Assembly (NCBI RefSeq): GCF_020921035.1 | Contig: NC_063151.1 | Span: 3,162,001 to 3,226,000, forward strand | Origin: Rhodamnia argentea | Lineage: Eukaryota > Streptophyta > Magnoliopsida > Myrtales > Myrtaceae | Length of the DNA stretch: 64,000 bases | Direction: 5' to 3' | In this document: piece by piece, positions 10,352 to 20,362 of the stretch | Layout of the letters: the number at the start of each line of letters is the position of its first letter | Numbering within the stretch: the stretch's first letter is position 1 | Translations under genes and position numbers: made by a program | Notes under the pieces: generated by a model | Databases searched by the model: none | Seen by the model: the letters and a program-made list of their open reading frames with translations, nothing else | Told to the model about the DNA's origin: nothing

Positions 10352-12079
10352 GGTTGACACCCGATTTTTAATTAATTTTTCTTTAGAAAAATCATTAAAA
10401 ATACCATAAAAATTCATAAAATTTGAAAACCAACTTTGGAAGCATTGGCCAAGCCTAAAGAACCAATTTTGAACAAAAAAAAATGTATTTTTTGCATTTT
10501 TTAATATTTTCATATATTAGGAAAATACTCAAAAATTAAATAAATAAATAAAACAACATTTGTGGCTGTAAAAAATATATGTTGTGGTCATGTGGCTTAG
10601 GTTTGGTCACACATCACGATTTCGACCGTCCATTTATTTTCTAACAAGCAAAATCCTTTTTCTGATCGGATGGTCTAGATTTAGCCCCGTGGTACGTTCT
10701 GGAGTGTCGGTTTTAAAGTGGGAGGGAAAATAGAAAAATAATAAAAATAATAATTTTTTTTTAAATTCAAAATAAAAATCGTGAAAACGGCGTCGTTTTG
10801 GTTGTAGATCGGCCCAAGACCCTTATGGTCCGGGCCGAGCGCCCTCGAGGCGTGGGCCGGAACAACCCTACCCGATCCAAATAATTTTTAAAAAAAATAA
10901 AAAAAATGATTAAAAATCCAAAAAAAATGGAAAATTCATAGAAAATTCTTTAAAAAATTGAAAAAAAAATATAAAAAATTCCAAAAAATTCTGAAAAAAT
11001 TTCAAAAATTAAGAAATGTGTCATTTCAACTGGGGAATTCTTTTTTTTGATGATTTTGCCCTCTTGTTCTTACCAAAATGATGATTTTACCTCTTATGGG
11101 CAAATCGTCTTGAAAAATCCCGAAAAATTTCGAGAAATATAAAAAATTAGGAAATAGGTCACTTCAACTGACCAATCCTTTTTTTGACGATTTTTCCTCT
11201 CGTTCTTATTGAAATGATGATTTTGCCTCTCATGGGCAAATCGTCTCGAAAATCTTGAAAATTCCCAAAAAATCTCAAAAATTAGGATATGGGCCACTTT
11301 AACTGGCCAATTCTTTTTTTTTTTTTCCGCCTTCTGATTCTTCATAAAATGATGATTTGGCCCTTCATGGGAAAATCATTCCAAAAATTCAGAAAAATCC
11401 TGAAAAAGTATCAGAATATAGGAAATTAGCATATTCAACTGGCCAATCCTATTTCTAACTTCCGGTTTCAAATATTTTTCCAAAACTACAATTTTGCCCC
11501 TGTGGGCAAATTGTCTCCTAATCTTCTCAAACCCCTTCCAGACTCCAAACACCTCTTCTCTAAGCCATAGGGATGCCATGTATTGCTTTCATGTGCTTTA
11601 TCCGCATGACCTGGACCATTATTTTGCGCATTTATTTTTGTTGATTATGATTGATAGGCTAGATACTATCATCTGTATAAACTCTTAGATTCTAGAGCTT
11701 TCCTCATCTCAAATTGTTTGAATGAAATCCCTAGTTAGAGAAATCATTCAACTTAGATACCGAAAGGGCGTCAATGGTTACATTGGCGTAACTAAGTCCT
11801 TGTTCCCTAAACTTTGGTTCCATATGAGTCATGCGACTTCTCCTACCACCACAAGGTTTCCAATCAAGCTTTCCCAAAGATTGGTGGCGACTTCGAAGTA
11901 TGGACACTTACGCGCATGTCACCCGATCACGTACCAAGGGTTGAAACCCTTTAAATTCCGCCGTCAAGCGAGGTGAGGACTTGGGAGAATCCAAACAGAC
12001 CTGCGGATCAACACGGATCCTTAGAAATCGGTAATCACCCCTAAACTCTTAGGCTCCACTCTCGCCAAGGGTCGTGAAA
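10352..12079. mobile_element. LTR retrotransposon fossil, probably a solo LTR (Ty3/gypsy-like), ~1.73 kb
   Basis: The sequence opens GGTTGACACCCGATTTTTAA, like the TGTTGACACCCG start of many plant gypsy LTRs. It closes GGGTCGTGAAA after an LTR-tail-like stretch (GATTGGTGGCGACTTC). It splits tandem-array copy A between AATGCTAGC and AGCCTAATGG; flanking CTAGC/CCAGC may be a worn 5-bp target duplication. No gag or pol frame is seen, so it is a broken remnant rather than a full element. The degraded ends suggest it is older than the neighbouring 488-bp LTR. Family assignment rests on end sequences only. Confidence 0.6.
11011..11530. repeat. Four tandem copies of a ~136-bp repeat inside the LTR fossil
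   Basis: Copies begin near 11011, 11149, 11284 and 11420 (spacing 138, 135 and 136). Each opens with AGGAAAT or a variant, then TTCAACTGGCCAATTC, AAATGATGATTTTGCC, CATGGGCAAATCGTC and an AAAAAT-rich tail. The fourth copy is the most divergent. Subrepeats like this are common inside long gypsy LTRs. Confidence 0.8.
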
Positions 12080-12119
12080 CCAGCCTAATGGAGTTCATGA
12101 TAGGAGACGGGGCCCTCCA

Positions 12120-12607
12120 TGTTGGAAAAATATTAGATAATATAAAAAAATAACAACTATAGTAAATATGTTGGAAAAAACAAGAAAAGTAAGAACAATT
12201 GTCCGAGCATGCAAGCACTGTCCTTAAGGATAATTCCGGCTCTCGGAATACGAAATTCGGTGTGTAAGGCTTTTAGCGGCTATCTTCCCCGGATACAACA
12301 GACCTTCTTCTATATTCCGTATAAAATATTAGAAAGAACAAGAACAACGTCATGTGTATAATCCAGCAACAAAAAGTAACAGAAAGAAAGAAAATTATCT
12401 TGGTAATTTAGTATATATCACAAGATTATCTCTTGAAGTTCGATTTATATTGAAGACAAAATAGAGCCGTTGGAAAACCGTTATATGACCGTTAGAAAGA
12501 CGTTAGACAACCGTTGTAAAACTATTACAAAATGAAAAATTTATAAGCGATCATAACTATTTCTAAAAGCTTTTAGAAATACTTTAAAACTGCTGAAATA
12601 TCCAACA
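12120..12607. mobile_element. Solo LTR fossil (copia-like), 488 bp, with intact 5-bp target duplication
   Basis: It starts TGTTGGAAAAATATT and ends AATATCCAACA, the expected TG...CA inverted LTR termini, and is flanked by CTCCA on both sides (12115-12119 and 12608-12612). There is no internal region, so it is a solo LTR left by recombination, a dead remnant. Length and ends suit a Ty1/copia LTR. The exact duplication suggests a moderately recent event, but a solo LTR cannot be dated by LTR comparison. Confidence 0.85.
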
Positions 12608-13430
12608 CTCCATCCTATACTACTGCCCAAAAAAAAAAAAAAAAAAGAGAGAATACCCCACCCCACGGCCAAAAATAAAACAAATTGACGATGACATTCG
12701 CGCTGCATTAATTTATTCAACATTTTGATACGCATTACATTGAAATGCAAAACCACAACGTTCAGCCAAGGTACAGCTCTCCATATGAGTATAGAATCTT
12801 CCATAATGGTGAAAAAGGGTAAGATAAGAAACTCGATTGTAGTATTCGTGGCATATATGTATAGTTGAATACACATTGCTAATGATGACTTACGATAAAG
12901 AATGCCAGCCTAACGAAGTTCACAACAGGCGATAGCTCCTCTACCCTACCCCAACTCCAAAAAAAAAAAAAAAAAAATCGACGACATTTGCGCTGCATTA
13001 ATCTGTTCCACAGATTTTGATATGTTTGCCATTGAGGTGCAAAATCACAACGTTCAGCCAGGGTATAGCTTCATATGAATATAGAATTTTCCATAAGGAT
13101 AGAAAAGGGTAAGACAAGCTAACTCGATTGTCATACTAATGGCATATATGTATAGCAGAACACGTATTGCTAATGATAATTTAGGATAAAGAATGCCTAC
13201 CTAATGAAGTTCATGACAGGCGACAGCTCCTCTACCCTACCCCAACGCCAAAAAACGATTACATTCGCAATGCATTAATTTGTTCCACACATTTTGATAA
13301 GCTTGACATAGAAATACAAAACACTGTTTAGCTAGGGTACAACTCCATATGAGCGCAGAATCTTCCATATAGAAAGAAAAGGGTAAGAATCCTATCATGA
13401 GTCTACAGCTACTCTGTCCTGAAATGGATG

Positions 13431-15754
13431 CTACTCCGCGTCTTCATAAGTGACATCTTTCTTCACAACCTGCGCAACAAAATGCCAACCAATATCAACA
13501 GGTAGATATGACAGATTGACAGGTCAAGAACCCAAAGAAACAAGTGGAAAAGAGAAAAAGTGGAAGGAGTTTGACATGATTTTTTTCCATTGACTACCTA
13601 GTTTCACAGTAATTTCCTATTATACAGGCAGACTAGGACCAGTGGTGCTTACACCAACAATTACTTAGCAGAGGTTTTTGTTCTCGTTTTATGGAAAGGA
13701 GTGCGCGCGTGGTTTTTCTTTGGGGTGGAGGGCAAGCGTGAATATACATCCTCCATGACATAGGTCAGACAAGTATTTCATAAAAAATTATTAATACTGC
13801 TATCCTTACGTAGCAACAAAAACCTCCTTTTTCAGTAGAGGATGCATGACATTAAAAAGGGAAGAATTATGCAATGAGAAGGCTGCACTAGCAGATATGT
13901 TGAAGCTTTACACATCTTGCTGATTGTATGTTAACTGGGATGACAGAGGCATGTCATCAAGAGATACACAAAGAAAACCCTGAAGGTAGTCAGCTATTGC
14001 ATCTCCAGAGGTACCTGTGATATGTTTTCTTTGATCTTCTCAATGATTCTTGCATCTAATGCTCTCTCAGCAAGCTCGTACAATAACGTGCTACCTTCTG
14101 GACCAGTAACTTTGTCTTTCTGCAAATATCTACAAGAACTATCCAAGATTAATGCATATCTCCAGTTGACGGCACACATATTGTTCTCCTAAACAATAAT
14201 CAAACCTTTGCTGGACTAAAGCTTCCAATGTCTGCTTGACATTTCCGAATTCTGGGTGGTTTTCATCGCTTTCATGCAATCCTAACTGTCTCAAATGGTG
14301 CCATAAATTATCTGCACTATTATTGCAGTATTATTAACCTTGAAATTCTGAAGAAAAAAGTAACATAGAAAATCGCTACACTCTATTTCTCTTCAAATAG
14401 GATTGCTGAACCTGTGTAAACCAATAGATGAGTAGCATCTATTCAACATAGTAGTTTGGTACAGTGACTAGCAGGAGAGCCCCATCCAGAATGCAACATG
14501 TATTTATCAAAATGATCTCAACTTCGATAAAGGGCTACAGACCAGAGACTTGGGTTCGAAAAAAAGAGAACATGTTTCATAATTGGATACTTTCATATAT
14601 CATTTTGGAACTAAAAAGACGTGTTTAGGAATTGGAAATCAAACCTTCTGGGATTTTGCCTCCAGCAAGATGCACGATACTTATCACCACAAAAGTAAAA
14701 CCAGACAGATGGGCCGTATTTATGTCCTCCACATACCTCCCATATAATTCAGCAGGTAGCTGACTCATGAGGATATAGGATCTGCTGTCTGATGAACCTG
14801 AAAAAAAAAAAACATGAAAACAGGTCCACTTGTAACCGAGTTAACAAGAAAAAAGTTGTCAAAGCAAAATAGACCGAAAAACAGCAATGCAGAGCATGGC
14901 CACATCACAATGTCAATCATGATCAAGACGAATCAAAGCAATGAATAGTTCAAATTACAATAAATCAAAAACTCTCCATGTAATTTAATGACTTAATCCA
15001 TCATTCATTAGCAGCAAGAAATTCAAACTACATAACACAAATTAGTGAAAGATAAAAACTAAATGATACTATTCAATCCCATCGCCGAGCGTGGCTTTCA
15101 TGACAGGATTGCCGTAACCCAAGAGGTGCCAATGCAATTCTTAAAGAAAGTTCCAATTTGGCTCTTTCTGTACACAAATAAATCAGTTCACGAATGATTA
15201 CACTGATCATGTACATACGTTGCAGGTAGTAGCCAAACTCAACTTCACAAGCATTACCATCTAGATGTTCCTCCATAAGAAACACACACAAGGGTCCACA
15301 ACATTAATAAGAAGCAACCAGCTTTACTTGATTGAGAAGACCGAGCCTGGTTAGCCAAAGGGCGCAATTTCTGGAGCTCCCTCATCTTATACCCAAAAAT
15401 GCTCGAGAGCTTCTCGCTGGCCTCGTTGATGACAAGCGCCGGAAGGTTACGGTTTCGGTAATTCTTAGTGACCAACTGAGTGAGCTCCTCTCTCTTGATT
15501 GGACACCCCGAGTTTTGGTGAGTCTTGAACAACACATAACGTATCACTTCTCCCACAAGTTTGTCCTTCTCCTATTTCGACAAGAAACAAAAATTTACTT
15601 GGAGATCACACAGCTTCCTTGGTCATGAATAACCCAGAAAAGCCAAAAAAAGAGAGACAGACAGAAAAAAAAAAATGGGAGCGTGTGAGAGGAAACAAAA
15701 CATTACCTCCTTAGAAATGTCGAACTGAGACTGATCATATCCAGCAATGGCCAT
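13431..15754 (-). CDS. NSE3: NSE3 homologue (MAGE-domain subunit of the SMC5/6 complex)
   Basis: Six exons on the minus strand give 234 residues: 15754-15707, 15571-15328, 14797-14645, 14311-14206, 14129-14015 and 13469-13431. All joins are GT-AG and in phase. The protein starts MAIAGYDQSQFDISKEEKDK. The MAGE homology domain follows: LVGEVIRYVLFKTHQNSGCP, REELTQLVTKNY, YILMSQLPAELYGRYVED, FTFVVISIVHLAGGKIPE, NLWHHLRQLGLHESDENHPE, RYLQKDKVTGPEGSTLLYEL and ERALDARIIEKIKENISQ. The tail is VVKKDVTYEDAE. NSE3 pairs with the NSE1 RING protein and NSE4 in SMC5/6, which acts in DNA repair, replication and seed development. Length fits plant NSE3. Retention of the last intron would end the protein with VPLEMQ instead. 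The start lies 783 bp from the divergent 14-3-3 start. Confidence 0.9.
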
Positions 15755-16504
15755 ACTGCAGCAAAATCGCGACGGAGGTTTGTTCCGACGCTGCGTGAAC
15801 TGATTTTCGAGGGGTTCAGAGTGGCGAAGAAGAAATTTAAGATTCGAGTGCGAATGAAAAGAACAACACAGAGTTGGTTGCAGCTAAGGGGATGGCGGAA
15901 ATCAGCTAATTTGCCGTTCAGCGACGAAGAGACTAGGGAACTGGATTTGAATTCGAGCCCTAACTCCGTCGCAGCGCGGGGAAAAAACGATCGTCCGCGC
16001 AGGGAGCCAACGTATGGTCAAGAAAGAACAGCAAATCGCCGCCGCAGATCGCCTACACGAACACCGAATCCCGGGGACCCGACATAAGAAGAGCAACCCG
16101 CGCCGGGAGAAGCGCAGTGAAGAGCTGTTGACTACGCCCCGACGAGAGTCAAAACAGGACCCCGCGCACCATCGATAACCAATGGAGCGTCTAAGGTGGG
16201 GCCCGGCATCCCCACTGGCGTACATCCTACGGCGGGGCTTCACCTAAACAACCCCAAAAAGGCAACCGCTCAGATCGCACCGTTCCACAATCACAGGATC
16301 CGAGGCTCGCTACTAGCCCTCGATACAGAAAAAACCGTCACGAATCCAACGGTCACTACGCAGTACAAATTTCTCTTTTCATTTCGTTTATTTATTTTCC
16401 GCTTTCCTTCCTTCCTCAAGAAGAAAGCAGCGAGCCTTAGATTCGCAGCGGTTGCCCTCGCAAAAGCCGAGAGAACATTTCAGTCGCACTCGCGTCCTCG
16501 CTCG

Positions 16505-16537
<33 letters not shown>
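15755..16537. promoter_or_regulatory. Divergent promoter region between NSE3 and the 14-3-3 gene
   Basis: This 783-bp stretch holds both 5' leaders and the shared control region. The middle (about 15950-16240) is clearly more GC-rich than the flanks, with several CG dinucleotides (AACGATCGTCCGCGCAGG, CCCGACGAGAG). I see no clear TATA box for either gene, which fits broadly expressed housekeeping genes. Open frames crossing it show no recognisable protein. Confidence 0.5.

Positions 16538-16540
<3 letters not shown>
16508..16540 (+). repeat. (GA)n microsatellite running into the 14-3-3 start codon
   Basis: An almost pure GA run of about 30 bases ends in GAGAGAGATG, so the start codon is the last unit of the repeat, and GAGAGA-rich codons continue into the gene. 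GA runs in plant 5' leaders can bind BPC-type GAGA factors. Length variation here would change the start context. Confidence 0.9.
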
Positions 16541-16545
<5 letters not shown>

Positions 16546-19500
16546 AGAAAGAGAGCAGCAGGTTTACTCGGCGAGGCTCGCAGAGCAAGCCGAGCGATAC
16601 GACGGTAGCTTTCTCTTCTCTTTCGAGCATATCATGCGCTTGCATTTGATCTTTAGCTCTCGATCCGTTGCTCTTTGCCGAATCTCTCCGTGCAGGATCG
16701 TCCAACTTTCTGCGGATTTGAAGTATTTCCAGCAGATTTTGTTCTCACTATCGGTAGCTTTTAGCATGTTGGGCTGGGCTTTATCGTTGCGCTGGAGTTC
16801 GCGCGAGTGCGCGAGTTCATTTCTGTTCTTCTCTTGCTTTTGAGGTGGTTGTTCTGCGTAGTGTGTGTGCCCTTTTGATCGGTTTGATTTTTCCGGAGGG
16901 AATCCTTGTCGGTGTTCCGTCTGCGCTAGGTAGCTTGGCTAATTGGACATCGGCGGCGAGGTTTTTGGGCCTCCCCTTTTTGGTCTTCTTCTAGGGTTCT
17001 CGTCTCACCGTGTGAACTGTTGCGGGAGCCCTACATGATTTCCAACATTTTGTATGGTGATTCGTGTCTCAGTTTCATTGCAAGCATTGTTGCCTTATAT
17101 AGGATGGAGTGTGATATAAGGTGAACGGCTTTAAAGGCCTGTCAAACAATTATTGATGGGGTGCTATTACTTTGCAAAGCCGTGGTAATGGCTTCTGCTG
17201 GTCCTCTCTTAAGATTTTGGTAAACTCATGGATTGGATGGAGCCGGCGGACCCCTTCTTGTCTGGGACGTTCTTAATAGATACGCCCTTTTTAAATAGAC
17301 AGTTGATCTACTGAAAGGTGAAGGAAGAGATGATAACTGGGATATTATTTTCTCCGGACAAAAGTTGTTGCTTACAGATGACAGAATGAGCTCAAGGTTT
17401 CGGTTGGATGACTAATTTGCTTAAAATGCCAAATCCGTCTAATTTAAGGATTTTCACCAATAAATGTATACGCAATCGTGAGTTGTGAGATCTCTCATTT
17501 GTTTCACCCGCTTTTGTTGCAGAGATGGTTGAGTCAATGAAGCAAGTGGCTAAGCTAGATGTGGAACTGACTGTTGAGGAGAGAAATCTGTTATCTGTTG
17601 GGTACAAGAATGTAATTGGGGCCAGAAGGGCATCATGGCGGATTTTATCTTCCATTGAACAGAAGGAGGAGGCCAAGGGTAACGAGCAGAATGTGAAGAG
17701 GATAAAGGACTACAGGCAAAGGGTTGAAGATGAGCTCATAAAGATCTGCAATGACATACTCTCAGTCATTGATAAGCATCTTATCCCATCCTCCTCAAGT
17801 GGAGAATCAACTGTTTTCTACTATAAGATGTGAGGAATTCTCCATTTAAACTCCTCTCCTTTCACATCTTCATGTCGCGCGCTGAAAAGGATTGTCAATT
17901 GGGCTGTAACGATATTGTGAAAACATGGTTATGATGCATGGAATTAACCGAACATACATGAGGGAAACCTGGATACGCTGGGTGGATACATGGGAATATG
18001 TACATAATTACACATTGGTTTATATTTTTTTCCCTTGGCATGTGTAATTTAGTGACCCTATGTTACACGAGTAGAATAAAAAATTTCTGGAGCTAAAAAG
18101 ATGACTCAAGGGTGGCAAAGTGCTTAATCGGATCCTTCTCCCCAAGTGATAGCTAGAGAATCAGGAATTAGAGTTTCTTGCTTATGTGTTGTTGGGTTGA
18201 TGACTTGCAGGCTGTAAATTGGTTCTTTCTCTTCTAATGTTTCTTGTTTCCTAATTTGGCAGGAAAGGTGATTATTATCGTTACCTTGCTGAATTCAGGG
18301 CTGCTGATGACCGCAAAGAAGCTGCTGATCAGTCACTTAAGGCATATGAGGTGGGTGGTTGTCTGTATGGTTCATAAAGTCTGGGGCTCCTGTTGGTTTT
18401 ATTTTCTCAGATTCATCACTGTTTCCTCGGTTTTTTCCTTTCCCATCCTCCAAAAATGGAAGTGCCTTTTTTTGGCTAAATTTGCAGGCTGCCACTTCCA
18501 CTGCTTCAACAGATTTGCCTCCAACTCACCCTATCAGACTTGGACTGGCTTTGAATTTCTCCGTCTTCTATTATGAGATCATGAACTCGCCAGAAAGGTT
18601 GATGTGCATGCCTTCTGTTTATCTATGTGTTTCTTGGGCATATTTTTGCTGTATGTGCATATGTATTGGGAGGGTTTGCGTCTTATTTGCATAAGCAATG
18701 GCATGGTAAAAGAAGTATGGGCTTGCACATTCAGAAGAACTACTTTTTTATTAGATAACTGAGACGCCTAATTCTTTGATGGGCAGGGCATGTCATCTGG
18801 CCAAGCAAGCTTTTGATGAGGCTATTGCAGAACTCGATAGCCTCAATGAAGAGTCCTATAAGGACAGCACTCTCATTATGCAGCTTCTTAGGGATAATCT
18901 TACACTGTGGACCTCAGATTTGCCTGAAGAAGGAGGTGAACACCCCCTTCCCTCACCAACTTGTAAAATGTTGAATTTTCGTAGTCGTCATCTGAATGGT
19001 TTTACAAGACCAACTTTTCTAGGACGACATGGCCATATTTAGGTGGCTAAAGAACTGTAATGATAGTTGTGGTATTTTACTAATATCAGGAACCACTGTC
19101 ATTATAAGAGGACTATTTTCTTGGGAGGGATCTGGTTCTTTTGTTCACATGGCAAAAGAATCAATAATGAGGACCTTCTTGTCACTCGATATCCACAAGT
19201 TTTTGTCTCTGAGACTGTTTTGATGGCGAACATTAGACATGGCCAATATTGAACCGGGGCCCGGAACCGGCCCGTTGACCGGGCCTACGGTTCCGACCCG
19301 GTTTTTTGTTTTTAATTTAAAAAAAGGGAGAAGGCCCGGGAAAAAGAGCTATTGGGCCTAGGAACCGGAACCGGCAGTTCCGGTTCCACCTTTTTTAGGA
19401 ACCGGAACCGGCGGTTCCGTGGAACCGGCCACCTCTAGCGAACATCATCCTGCAGTTACCCAATTTGCAACATTCTCTCTTTTTTACACAGTATAAGCAA

Positions 19501-19831
19501 CGTAGTTCTATATCTATTTTACTAGAAAATAGCCTGTTTATAGAACATGTCTCTTCTCAAGCTTTTATTATGGTACCCAAGCATAACTGATGTGTTAACT
19601 TTTTCTTCTGAAATTGATAGGTGAGCAATCTAAAGTTGATGAACCTCGGGCAGAGGTAAGGATGTTCTACACATGCAGACATTATGTTTAGATTATCATA
19701 TTGGGTGCCGCTTTTAGTACATATCTGTCACTTGCTGATGCACTTCCTGTTACCATCTCTTGTCAAAGGTGACACTCTTTTTGTCACATTTGTGTTAATG
19801 CCGTGTCTCTTAAACTCTTATGCAGAGTTGA
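16538..19831 (+). CDS. 14-3-3 protein, epsilon group (GF14 epsilon-like)
   Basis: Seven exons give 253 residues: 16538-16604, 17523-17829, 18263-18350, 18488-18597, 18787-18935, 19621-19655 and 19826-19831. All introns are GT-AG and in phase. The N-terminus [10 protein letters not shown] resembles Arabidopsis GRF10 (epsilon), MENEREKQVY. Family signatures are intact: [20 protein letters not shown] with the phosphate-binding Lys/Arg, [13 protein letters not shown] with the Arg-Tyr pair, [20 protein letters not shown], and [20 protein letters not shown]. It should dimerise and bind phosphoserine/threonine clients in cytosol and nucleus. The C-terminal tail is short ([14 protein letters not shown]), and the last exon contributes one Ser and the stop. 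A hAT MITE lies in the intron before exon 6. Membership of the epsilon group is inferred from the N-terminus and intron-rich structure. Confidence 0.95.
19234..19437. mobile_element. hAT-type MITE, 204 bp, in a 14-3-3 intron
   Basis: It is flanked by an 8-bp target duplication GCGAACAT (19226-19233 and 19438-19445). The ends TAGACATGGCC and GGCCACCTCTA match as 11-bp TIRs with two mismatches. The interior repeats GGAACCGGAACCGGC-type text on both strands. The 8-bp duplication indicates a hAT transposase. It is non-coding and lies well away from both splice sites of its intron. Confidence 0.9.
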
Positions 19832-20132
19832 TTGGGCAAAGAGATGATTCCTGATGATTTCAATTCTTTTGGGGACATTGAGGCTGGCAAGGCCGGGAGT
19901 CATTGTCTTATGTGATGGTGCAGCTTGTAGACTTGGTCTGTATTTACTTATTAAACAGAATGCTTCTCCACGGTACTGTGTTGTTTGTGCTTGTGACTTG
20001 ATCGAAGTCTGCTATCTTATTTGAACATGGAAGCCTTTTCTCAGATTGTTTGTGCCCGTGGGGTGAATGCCGCTGGTGAATCAATTGTCATGGATTAGAA
20101 TGTCAAAACGTTACATGAGGAAGATGTCTGTC

Positions 20133-20359
20133 TCATATACATCTCCTAAACCGGTTCTTTTCCTTGCATCTGGGAGGGATTACCTCCAAATAAATGCACC
20201 TTAGGGTCACGAATGGATCTTAAACCAAAGAATTGATTCGAATGCCTCATATACATCTCCTAAACCGGTTCTTTTCCTTGCATCTGGGAGGGATTACCTC
20301 CAAATAAATGCACCTTAGGGTCACGAATGGATCTTAAACCAAAGAATTGATTCGAATGC
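20133..20359. repeat. Perfect 114-bp tandem duplication abutting the hydrolase stop codon
   Basis: The block starting TCATATACATCTCCTAAACC at 20133 is repeated without any difference I can see from 20247 (113 matching bases; the junction base differs). The second copy ends 3 bp from the stop codon of the minus-strand alpha/beta hydrolase, so both lie in its 3' UTR or just beyond. Either it is very young or it is an assembly artefact. Confidence 0.9.
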
Positions 20360-20362
20360 ACC

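Larger units (their letters stand above)
9658..13390. repeat. Tandem array of a ~285-bp unit, interrupted by three nested insertions
   Basis: The same text recurs in order: a GACATTCGCNNTGCATTAAT start, GAAATGCAAAACCACAA, CTCCATATGAGTATAGAATC, AAAAGGGTAAGA, AACTCGATTGT, GGCATATATGTATAG, GATAAAGAATGC, CTAATGAAGTTCA, CAGCTCCTCTACCCTACCCC, then usually an A-run. Copies: a tail at 9658-9729; copy A at 9730-9828 plus 10202-10351 plus 12080-12119 plus 12608-12683; copy B 12684-12976; copy C 12977-13255; and truncated copy D 13256-13390. Copy A is split by a hAT-like MITE and two LTR sequences. The array stops 40 bp from the NSE3 stop codon. It has no coding capacity. The A-run at unit ends could mean an origin by retroposition followed by tandem duplication, but I see no pol III boxes. 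Confidence 0.85.

Noticed and set aside
11722-11976. An 84-codon frame in the LTR fossil region
   Set aside because: It lies in LTR-tail-like non-coding sequence, with no domain, and is explained by the fossil.
15073-15291. A 72-codon minus-strand frame inside the NSE3 gene
   Set aside because: It lies in the intron between exons 2 and 3, does not match the MAGE domain, and the flanking exons join in phase without it.
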